Assembly (NCBI GenBank): GCA_003978395.1
Contig: QNZV01000067.1
Location: forward strand, 1 to 9,307
Direction: 5' to 3'
Source: Sulfurovum sp.
GTDB lineage: Bacteria > Campylobacterota > Campylobacteria > Campylobacterales > Sulfurovaceae
DNA length: 9,307 nucleotides
A program made the position numbers and the translations under genes. The first letter of the stretch is position 1; each line of letters opens with the position of its first letter. Positions 1 through 4,644 of this stretch are shown in pieces. Under the pieces are notes generated by a model. The model saw only the letters and a list, made by a program, of their open reading frames with translations, had not been told where the DNA came from and did not search any database.

Positions 1-609
1 GTACTTATTAACCCAAAAACAACTTTAGCTAATGATACCTTACCCCAAGGATTTGAAAGAGCTGACTCTTTTACCTCAAATAGATTAAAAGATATTGAGA
101 ATATGAATCCATTAGCGTTATTTAAACATATAGGGACAATGATGACAATAGAAAAAATAAAAGAGATAGCTAATTTATTGGTCAAAAATCATAAGCCAAA
201 ATCGTTTGATTATCTCAAAAAATATCCAATCAAAAAAGAGACTTCTAAGAAAAAAGATATCTCTACAAAACCTATTCAAGCACATATAAAAGAGTCTGTC
301 TTAAAGAATCCAAATGTTATTAATAAATCTAATACTTGTTTATGCTCTAAATGCAAAAGTCCAAATATTGAGATACGTTATGGAAAATATGGTTACTATT
401 TCAAATGTCGTTTTTGTGATGGAAATACAGCCATTAAACTTACTTGCTCATCTAAAAAATGTAAGCCAAAACTTAAAAAGAGTAAATTGAACTTTTATCA
501 AGTTTGTGAAGTTTGTGGGTCGAATAAGTTATTTTTTACCAATGCTGAGGTTCAGATGGAGAAAGGGTGCAACCTAAACAGCAAAATCAGAATTAAATGC
601 CTAAAATAG
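1..609 (+). CDS. NERD-like nuclease-related protein, C-terminal part with zinc ribbons (5' partial)
   Basis: The reading frame is open from the first base, so the gene starts outside the window; 202 residues are visible and the ATG at 103 is probably internal. The first visible residues (VLINPKTTLA...FERADSF) resemble the last strand and helix of the nuclease-related domain (NERD), a restriction-endonuclease-like fold. A lysine-rich linker follows, then two Cys4 ribbons: C115/C118 with C136/C139, and C149/C154 with C169/C172 (numbered from base 1). These resemble topoisomerase-type C4 zinc fingers, which often follow NERD domains and probably bind DNA. The catalytic part of NERD is not in view, so activity cannot be judged. 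The NERD call rests on a short segment; the zinc ribbons are clear. Confidence 0.7.
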   Translation, partial: VLINPKTTLANDTLPQGFERADSFTSNRLKDIENMNPLALFKHIGTMMTIEKIKEIANLLVKNHKPKSFDYLKKYPIKKETSKKKDISTKPIQAHIKESVLKNPNVINKSNTCLCSKCKSPNIEIRYGKYGYYFKCRFCDGNTAIKLTCSSKKCKPKLKKSKLNFYQVCEVCGSNKLFFTNAEVQMEKGCNLNSKIRIKCLK

Positions 610-630
610 TATTTGCTTTTGGGCTAGCGG

Positions 631-677
631 TACAATACTAAAAAAGAGTATACTTAGCGTTAAAAACAGGATACTCT
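631..677 (+). promoter_or_regulatory. Putative -10 box and leader hairpin around the RBS of the Kazal-like lipoprotein gene
   Basis: TACAAT at 631-636 is a plausible -10 box. Downstream, AGAGTAT (645-651) is perfectly repeated in inverted form as ATACTCT (671-677), which ends at the base before the ATG at 678. The loop contains the only Shine-Dalgarno-like bases (AGG, 668-670), so a folded leader would hold the ribosome site in a hairpin. A 7-bp match in AT-rich DNA can arise by chance. Confidence 0.35.
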
Positions 678-956
678 ATGAAAAATTATAAAAGATACAT
701 AATGTTACTACTAACACTTACACTTACTTCATGTCTCTCAACAACCAAAGAACATAAAAAGAGAGTTGTTATTCAAAATTCAAATACCGATACCATGCGA
801 CCTTGTACCAAAGAGTATCTTCCTGTTTGTGCAGAAGTTGCGATAGAGTGTATCACCACTCCGTGTGAGCCAATGAAACAGACCTTTCCAAATGCTTGTG
901 TTTTAAGCAATAATAAAAAAGCAACATTCCTTTATAAGGGTGCTTGTAAGAAATAA
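678..956 (+). CDS. Small lipoprotein with Kazal-like cysteine-rich domain
   Basis: A 92-residue exported lipoprotein. The N-terminus is a short basic stretch, a hydrophobic core and the lipobox LTSC, with C19 as the predicted lipidated residue. The mature part has six cysteines (C43, C51, C58, C63, C74, C90) in the order C...PVC...C...C...PNAC...GAC, which fits a Kazal-type fold with three disulfides and a variant CITTPC segment. Classic Kazal domains inhibit serine proteases; many bacterial lipoproteins carry this fold without a shown inhibitory role, so inhibition is only a possibility. AGG precedes the ATG at 678. The gene stands alone, with its own putative promoter upstream and 111 bases before the next gene. 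Confidence 0.7.
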   Translation: MKNYKRYIMLLLTLTLTSCLSTTKEHKKRVVIQNSNTDTMRPCTKEYLPVCAEVAIECITTPCEPMKQTFPNACVLSNNKKATFLYKGACKK

Positions 957-1031
957 GTTATGAACTTTAGAGACCTACAATAGGGATTGAATTAATAGGA
1001 GAAAATATATCTGATTTTTATCTTTTTTATA

Positions 1032-1060
1032 TATAATTCAAAATAATTACAATGATAAGG
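1032..1060 (+). promoter_or_regulatory. Promoter -10 and RBS of the DUF3365 gene
   Basis: TATAAT at 1032-1037 follows a T-rich stretch (1015-1029) with no obvious -35, as is usual for Campylobacterota sigma70 promoters. AAGG at 1057-1060 is the ribosome site, 7 bases before the ATG at 1068. Transcription would start near 1044, giving a short leader. Confidence 0.5.
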
Positions 1061-1067
1061 ATATAAA

Positions 1068-1661
1068 ATGACCAAAAGTTTAATTTTGACTTCACTACTT
1101 TGTGCAACAATGCTTTATGCAGGAGAGACCAATAGTACCATGCCAAATAGTGCAATAAAAAAACTCTCCAAAAAACAAGAGGGTATTCACTATATTAAAA
1201 TGTTGGGGAAAACACTTAAATCACATCTCAAAGCAGAGATAAAAGCCGATAAAACAGCGTTGAAAGCAATAGATTTTTGTGCTACTAAAGCAGATGAACT
1301 AACAAAAGAGGTTAATAGTAAACTTCCTAAAAATGTAAAAGTTAGAAGGACTTCACTTTTGACTAGAAATGAGGCGAATACACCTGATGCATTAGACAAA
1401 GCTATAATGCAAGAGATTATTTCAGATATGAATAAAACCAATGTAGATGTATCTCAACCATTAATGGTTGAGACACCGAGTGGGTATAGAGTCTATAAAC
1501 CTCTTTTTATCAAACCTGTTTGTCTAAAATGTCATGGTAGTAGCAAAGAGGTATCTGTTGAAGTTCAAAAAGTAATCAGTTCAAAATATCCCAATGATAA
1601 GGCTATAAGTTATAAAGAGGGTGATTTACGAGGTATCATCGTTTCTGAAATTACTAAATAA
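1068..1661 (+). CDS. Periplasmic DUF3365 (Tll0287-like) c-type haem protein
   Basis: A 197-residue secreted protein. The signal peptide probably ends after LYA (residue 18). The body matches the DUF3365/Tll0287-like family: the segment around residues 93-110 (RRTSLLTRNEANTPDA), a KPLFIKPVCLKCHG segment with a CXXCH haem c site at residues 152-156, and the closing GDLRGIIVS at 186-193. Members are PAS-like haem-binding sensor domains, found free in the periplasm or as extracellular parts of signalling proteins; this one is free-standing with no transmitter domain. It may carry electrons or sense redox or gas ligands, but the sequence does not say which. It lies directly upstream of a cytochrome c gene remnant, so it once probably headed a cytochrome cluster. 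Confidence 0.85.
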   Translation: MTKSLILTSLLCATMLYAGETNSTMPNSAIKKLSKKQEGIHYIKMLGKTLKSHLKAEIKADKTALKAIDFCATKADELTKEVNSKLPKNVKVRRTSLLTRNEANTPDALDKAIMQEIISDMNKTNVDVSQPLMVETPSGYRVYKPLFIKPVCLKCHGSSKEVSVEVQKVISSKYPNDKAISYKEGDLRGIIVSEITK

Positions 1662-1671
1662 TACAAATTAA

Positions 1672-1749
1672 GTAGAGAGAGATAAATTAGAAAAAATTGC
1701 TACTTATATTTATGACAATGATGATTTTGGGGTAGTGTTACAACAATAA
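1672..1749 (+). pseudogene. Remnant: C-terminal end of a lost small cytochrome c
   Basis: After an in-frame stop at 1669-1671 this frame reads VERDKLEKIATYIYDNDDF and on to a stop at 1747-1749. There is no start codon or haem motif. LEKIATYIYDNDDF is nearly identical to the C-terminus of the intact cytochrome gene at 3598-3945 (LEKIATYIYENNDF). At DNA level 1687-1728 matches 3889-3930 at 38 of 42 bases, and the four differences do not break the frame. I infer that a paralogous cytochrome gene once lay here and lost its 5' part, leaving the last ~20 codons beside the ribosome site of the next gene. Confidence 0.8.
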
Positions 1750-1763
1750 AAAGGAAATAAAAA

Positions 1764-2144
1764 ATGAACAACAAAATTTTAACACTAACTTCTGCAATAC
1801 TACTTTCAACAGCCTTTATCTGTGCGAACGATAGTAACGAAACAGTAGTGCCAACAAAACATAATAAAAAATTAACACTAAGTACAATAGCTGAGATTCA
1901 ATTAGGAAGGGGAACTGTTATGATGGAGTTTGGACATAGGTTTTATGTTGCCTATTATGCTGCAAAAACATCCAATTGGGAACTGGCAAAGTATCAAATA
2001 GATGAACTAATAGAAGCCCAAGAGATTGTAGAAGCCACACGACCTCAATATGCAAAACAATTAAAAGCATTTGAAGATGGAGCGATAACAAATCTTCAAA
2101 AGAGCATAGAGACAAAAGAATGTAAACTCTTTTTTCTCTTTTAA
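1764..2144 (+). CDS. C-terminally truncated cytochrome-like periplasmic protein (haem site lost)
   Basis: 126 residues, with AAGGA (1751-1755) 8 bases before the ATG. The signal peptide probably ends after ICA (residue 21). The helical core (GTVMMEFGHRFYVAYYAAK, NWELAKYQIDELIEAQEI, ATRPQYAKQLKAFE) resembles a family of small Campylobacterota proteins that, from memory, usually end in a CXXCH haem site about 20-25 residues further on. Here the family-like sequence stops near residue 119 (SIETKE), and the tail CKLFFLF is read from the antisense of a rhodanese gene (see 2118-2293). The haem site is therefore absent. The product may still be exported and fold as a helical bundle, but it is probably a decaying gene. 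It could be annotated as a pseudogene. Confidence 0.7.
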   Translation: MNNKILTLTSAILLSTAFICANDSNETVVPTKHNKKLTLSTIAEIQLGRGTVMMEFGHRFYVAYYAAKTSNWELAKYQIDELIEAQEIVEATRPQYAKQLKAFEDGAITNLQKSIETKECKLFFLF

Positions 2145-2293
2145 CATTTTTAACGCATCATTAGCTTTTATAAACAATTTTGAGTCATATGAGAGTAAAA
2201 CTTATTGAACTCTTCTGCTTTGTTTGCATCATATGCCATGAGGTTACTTGCTAAAAGTGCTACTGTTATTGAACTAAAAATCATTTTTTTCAT
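2118..2293 (-). pseudogene. Rhodanese-like secreted protein, frameshifted and truncated remnant
   Basis: On the minus strand an ATG at 2293-2291, preceded by AAGGAA (2301-2306) at 7 bases, opens a 41-codon frame ending at 2168. It has a good signal peptide (MKKMIFSSITVALLASNLMA) and then YDANKAEEFNKFYSHMTQ. Just before the stop the similarity moves to another frame: from 2180 down to 2118 it reads KLFIKANDALKMLKE and ends KEFTF. This resembles the N-terminal part of single-domain periplasmic rhodaneses from memory (KLFIKA.D...ML....FT, then LDVRT). At 2118-2121 the sequence runs into the truncated + strand gene, so the catalytic cysteine half is gone. The frameshift and missing 3' end make it non-functional. 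The rhodanese identity rests on the N-terminal third only. Confidence 0.65.
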
Positions 2294-2306
2294 TGAAAAT
2301 TTCCTT

Positions 2307-2469
2307 ATGTTGATTATTGAAAAAAGATAATAATAGACAAGACTTAATCTATAGTTATAATAATTATTTTGTTTTATTATAATAATGGAGATAAAATTAC
2401 TCCTATTTAAGAATGGTTAGAATATAATAAATCAAAATAGTTTTTATAGTTTAAGATTATAAAAAAGGA
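2307..2469 (+). promoter_or_regulatory. Divergent intergenic region: promoter candidates and RBS of the NifU-like gene
   Basis: Gene-free AT-rich stretch. For the + strand gene at 2477, TATAAT at 2423-2428 and TATAGT at 2445-2450 are candidate -10 boxes, and AAGGA at 2465-2469 is a clear ribosome site 7 bases before the ATG. For the minus-strand rhodanese remnant, TATAAT on the minus strand lies at 2376-2381. A 9-bp inverted repeat (2355-2363 and 2374-2382) includes TATAAT on both strands. The palindrome AATAATTATT at 2359-2368 is faintly Fur-box-like, but the base composition makes that weak. Confidence 0.4.
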
Positions 2470-2476
2470 TTGTGTT

Positions 2477-2674
2477 ATGATACCATTTTCAGATGAAAAC
2501 CTTTATTATGCTGTTGAAAATGCTCTACCCGAGGTTAGTGGTTATGTTGACTCTCATGGTGGAGGCATTAGCCTTTTGGGGGTTAAAGATGCTGTGATTT
2601 ATATTGAACTTATTGGAACTTATCATGGATGTTCTATGAGTCTTATGACAACCAATATGGTGGTTCCTAAATGA
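2477..2674 (+). CDS. Truncated NifU C-terminal-domain-like protein lacking the CXXC motif
   Basis: 65 residues. SGYVDSHGGGISLLGVKDAVIYIELIGTYHGC follows the NifU C-terminal (Nfu-like) pattern: the HGGG turn, the two strands, and the loop that normally reads G-A-C-x-G-C. In functional Fe-S scaffolds two cysteines (CXXC) hold the cluster between two subunits. Here the first is Y49 and only C52 remains. The domain also stops about 20-25 residues early, just after the start of the last helix, and its stop codon overlaps the ATG of trmO (ATGA, 2671-2674). It has a proper ribosome site, so it is probably translated and may couple to trmO, but it should not bind a cluster the usual way. Confidence 0.7.
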   Translation: MIPFSDENLYYAVENALPEVSGYVDSHGGGISLLGVKDAVIYIELIGTYHGCSMSLMTTNMVVPK

Positions 2675-3174
2675 ATAAAATAACCATTGAACCCATTGCA
2701 ACCATTTGTTCTCCATTTTGTGATTTGGTCAATATGCCAGTGCAACCTCATGGAGCAAAAGAGGTGTATGCAACCATAGAGTTTAAAAAAGCGTATCAAG
2801 AGGGATTAAAAGATTTAGATGGCTTTAGTCATGTGTATCTAATTTACCATTTTCACAAAGTTAAAGAGGCTCAATTGAGGGTAGTTCCTTTTAATGACAG
2901 AACCAATACAGCACGAGGTGTCTTTTCCACTAGAACCCCAATGCACCCAAACTCTTTGGGGCTTTCCGTCGTGGAGTTGGTTAAAGTAGAAGATAATATT
3001 GTGACCATTAAAGGGGTAGATATTCTCGATGGAACACCTCTTATTGATATAAAACCTTATATCGAAAATTTTGATAAAATTACAACCAAGACAAAATCGG
3101 GTTGGATGAAATCTTCTCATGATGAAGTCTCAAAAAAAAGGTCTGATGATAGGTTTGTAGGAGAAAAAAAGTAG
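2671..3174 (+). CDS. trmO: tRNA (N6-threonylcarbamoyladenosine37-N6)-methyltransferase TrmO
   Basis: 167 residues, a complete TsaA/TrmO (YaeB) beta-barrel domain. Family landmarks are present in order: ITIEPIATICSPF at the start, LDGFSHVYLIY at 49-59, the SAM-site signature RGVFSTRTPMHPN at 82-94 followed by SLGLSVV, and the closing LDGTPLIDIKPY at 119-130. TrmO uses S-adenosylmethionine to methylate t6A37 of some tRNAs (tRNA-Thr in E. coli), forming m6t6A. The E. coli protein is longer (about 235 residues) because of a C-terminal extension; shorter versions like this are common. HPNSLGLS replaces the more usual RPNPIGLS. The ATG overlaps the preceding stop and has only a weak GGTGG in front, suggesting translational coupling. 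Confidence 0.92.
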   Translation: MNKITIEPIATICSPFCDLVNMPVQPHGAKEVYATIEFKKAYQEGLKDLDGFSHVYLIYHFHKVKEAQLRVVPFNDRTNTARGVFSTRTPMHPNSLGLSVVELVKVEDNIVTIKGVDILDGTPLIDIKPYIENFDKITTKTKSGWMKSSHDEVSKKRSDDRFVGEKK

Positions 3175-3175
3175 C

Positions 3176-3601
3176 ATGAAAAAAACCATTCTTCTTATGA
3201 TGCTACTACTCCTCACAGCGTGCGAAGAGAAACGCAAACCTGTCATATCTGTTGATACTAACGTGCAACTTCCATTAACTTGCTTGAAACTAAATCCATT
3301 AGAGAGTGAAGAGAATTTTGAGGCTACTTTAAAAAATCTCTACACCTTTAAAGCCAATTGCCCTCATCAGCTTACACTCTCTTACAAAAAAGACATTGTC
3401 TGCAACAGTGGATACAACGCTTCAGGGCAGAGTTTGGGAAAATTTCCTAGAAGCTTTTTGAAATTGGAAGTTAGAAAAGGGTTTAGGGTAGAGTATAGCT
3501 ACTATATTGACCTTTTAGATAATGTAGAGAGTGACGAGGTAGAAGAGGGATTTGTTAGGTTGAAAAAAGATATTTTGATGGCATCGGAAGGGCAAAAATG
3601 A
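3176..3601 (+). CDS. Lipoprotein of unknown function
   Basis: 141 residues with a lipoprotein signal: MKK, a run of Leu/Met, and the lipobox LTAC with C16 as the lipidation site. The mature protein has three further cysteines (C36, C62, C76) and no domain I can name. A conserved-looking stretch is CNSGYNASGQSLGKFP with SFLKLEVRKGFRVEYSYYIDL (76-113). It starts 2 bases after the trmO stop, with AGGAG at 3159-3163, and its stop overlaps the ATG of the next cytochrome gene (ATGA, 3598-3601). That tight coupling suggests the lipoprotein and cytochrome are made together, perhaps acting in the same envelope process; this is inference only. Confidence 0.75.
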   Translation: MKKTILLMMLLLLTACEEKRKPVISVDTNVQLPLTCLKLNPLESEENFEATLKNLYTFKANCPHQLTLSYKKDIVCNSGYNASGQSLGKFPRSFLKLEVRKGFRVEYSYYIDLLDNVESDEVEEGFVRLKKDILMASEGQK

Positions 3602-3945
3602 AAAAAGGCATATTGCTAATTATGCTACTTTTAAGTGGTCTATCTGCCAATGAGAATAGAATGCTTTTTTATGGTAATTGTATCGCATGTCATGGAGAGA
3701 TTCGTAAACCATCGGCTCCACACTTTGCTGAAATAAAAGGGTATTATATGCTCAAATACCCTACCAAAGAGGCGTTTGTAGAGAAGATGTCAAAATGGGT
3801 TTTTAGACCCAATGAGAAAACAGCACAACTTCCCCATGCCATTAAAAAATACAGACTTATGCCTTTTCTCTCAATTGATTTAGATACATTAGAGAAGATT
3901 GCTACTTATATTTATGAAAATAATGATTTTATGATAGCATTATAA
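3598..3945 (+). CDS. Small periplasmic monohaem cytochrome c
   Basis: 115 residues. The signal peptide probably ends after LSA (residue 17), leaving a mature domain of about 98 residues. The haem c site CIACH is at 28-32 and a likely axial methionine lies in YRLMPF (M88), the usual class I cytochrome c arrangement. The last helix LEKIATYIYENNDF (98-111) is typical of this fold. It should shuttle electrons in the periplasm; its partners are not shown. It overlaps the lipoprotein gene by 4 bases and is followed after 13 bases by yraN. Its C-terminal DNA is duplicated in degraded form at 1687-1728, so the region once held two such genes. Confidence 0.88.
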   Translation: MKKGILLIMLLLSGLSANENRMLFYGNCIACHGEIRKPSAPHFAEIKGYYMLKYPTKEAFVEKMSKWVFRPNEKTAQLPHAIKKYRLMPFLSIDLDTLEKIATYIYENNDFMIAL

Positions 3946-3958
3946 TAAAAAAGTACTA

Positions 3959-4306
3959 ATGAAATCTAAAATTAATAATACCATTATTGGAAATCAAAAT
4001 GAATCTAAAGCTGTCTCTTTTCTTCAGGAAGAGGGTTTTCATATACTCGAGAGAAATTATTATGCTCGAAAATTAGGTGAGATAGATATTATAGCAATAC
4101 GTGATGATGTTTTGCATTTTATAGAAGTGAAGTCTGCTCAGAGAGATTTCGACCCTATTTATAACTTTACAGCAACGAAACAGAGAAAAGTTATAAATTC
4201 TGCTTATTATTATATGAAAGTAGAGAAAATAGATATGGTTTTTTCTATTGATTTAATTGTTATTCGTTGGGGAGAAATAGAGTTTTTAGAGAATATTACC
4301 CTATAA
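3959..4306 (+). CDS. yraN: YraN/UPF0102 family endonuclease-like protein
   Basis: 115 residues, the usual length for UPF0102. The fold is a Holliday-junction-resolvase-like/PD-(D/E)XK nuclease. The expected residues are present: E15 in the first helix, GEIDII (40-45) with D43, and FIEVK (54-58) giving E56 and K58, followed by the TKQRKV segment at 73-78. The cellular role of the family is not settled; a DNA-processing or recombination-related role is assumed from the fold. No clear Shine-Dalgarno precedes the ATG at 3959, which sits 13 bases after the cytochrome stop, so it may be translated by coupling from that gene. It closes the operon-like run that begins at 2477. Confidence 0.9.
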   Translation: MKSKINNTIIGNQNESKAVSFLQEEGFHILERNYYARKLGEIDIIAIRDDVLHFIEVKSAQRDFDPIYNFTATKQRKVINSAYYYMKVEKIDMVFSIDLIVIRWGEIEFLENITL

Positions 4307-4452
4307 CCTTAAAGTACTATAACATATAAGAACTAAGTATATTGGGATTTAAAATAGTTATAACAGTATTTATTATATATTGTATAATAAGATTATTTTT
4401 TTAAGATTTTTTTAATAAATATAGATTTTTATGCTTATTCAAGGGAATTAGT

Positions 4453-4461
4453 TGTTATAAT
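4453..4461 (+). promoter_or_regulatory. Extended -10 promoter of the tandem-hairpin RNA
   Basis: TGT-TATAAT at 4453-4461 is a perfect extended -10 element. T-tracts upstream at 4396-4402, 4407-4413 and 4426-4430 resemble the periodic T-rich signal that replaces the -35 box in Campylobacterota. The predicted start is A4468, exactly the first base of the first stem. A second TATAAT upstream (4383-4388) could add a longer transcript. Confidence 0.7.
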
Positions 4462-4467
4462 ACTTCC

Positions 4468-4600
4468 ATGAGAGTCGTATTATTTTTCCCTTTTTTTAAT
4501 GGCTCTCATAGATAACTTTTAACTTCATATTATATCCCTCCCTATTTCCCTTTTTTTAGAAGAAACGGTTAGAAGTTATCGCTATCTCTTTATTTATTTT
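4468..4600 (+). ncRNA. Candidate small RNA: two tandem stem-loops with the same C/U-rich loop sequence
   Basis: Stem 1 pairs 4468-4478 with 4499-4509: 11 bp, including a U-G (4475/4502) and a G-U (4477/4500). Its loop is 20 bases. One base later, stem 2 pairs 4511-4524 with 4567-4580: 14 bp, with U-G at 4519/4572 and 4524/4567, and a 42-base loop. The four wobble pairs work only in + strand RNA, which sets the direction. Both loops contain TTTCCCTTTTTTTA, and loop 2 also has ATCCCTCCCTA. C/U-rich loops of this type pair with G-rich ribosome sites in known small RNAs such as RepG of Helicobacter pylori. A loose T-rich tail (4586-4600) may end the transcript at about 130 bases. It could instead be the structured leader of the AAA+ gene at 4645. 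I recognise no known RNA family. Confidence 0.6.
4485..4558 (+). repeat. Pair of identical 14-base direct repeats, 60 bases apart
   Basis: TTTCCCTTTTTTTA occurs at 4485-4498 and again at 4545-4558. Each copy lies in the loop of one of the two tandem hairpins, while the stems around them differ. Conserved loops on different stems point to the loop as the functional part. Confidence 0.85.
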
Positions 4601-4612
4601 TACATCTTTCGT

Positions 4613-4636
4613 TATAATAGGTACAAAAAATCAGGA
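4613..4636 (+). promoter_or_regulatory. Promoter -10 and RBS of the AAA+ ATPase gene
   Basis: TATAAT at 4613-4618 would start transcription near 4625, only 20 bases before the coding region. AGGA at 4633-4636 lies 8 bases before TTG at 4645, supporting that unusual start. The rest of 4307-4452 is AT-rich and holds no open frame or clear hairpin beyond the upstream promoter elements. Confidence 0.5.
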
Positions 4637-4644
4637 TACTTCAT

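Noticed and set aside
103..609. Complete 168-residue protein starting at ATG 103
   Set aside because: The frame is open to the window edge with NERD-like sequence before this ATG, and there is no ribosome site in front of it, so it is an internal methionine.
2355..2382. Fur box or operator at the AT-rich inverted repeat
   Set aside because: The palindromes consist only of A and T in a very AT-rich stretch and overlap TATAAT boxes on both strands, so they are probably promoter sequence or chance.
1190..3120. Minus-strand open frames opposite the DUF3365, cytochrome-like, NifU-like and trmO genes
   Set aside because: They are opposite genuine coding sequence with family motifs and have no RBS. 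Only the rhodanese remnant at 2118-2293 has its own signal peptide and RBS.
4307..4452. CRISPR array, tRNA or small gene in the AT-rich stretch after yraN
   Set aside because: No regular repeats, cloverleaf or start-RBS pair was found; it contains only T-tracts and -10-like boxes.
4468..4600. Known housekeeping RNA (SRP RNA, 6S RNA, tmRNA) or a riboswitch
   Set aside because: No GGAA-type SRP tip, 6S bubble, tRNA-like ends or riboswitch core is visible; the duplicated C/U loops do not fit these families.
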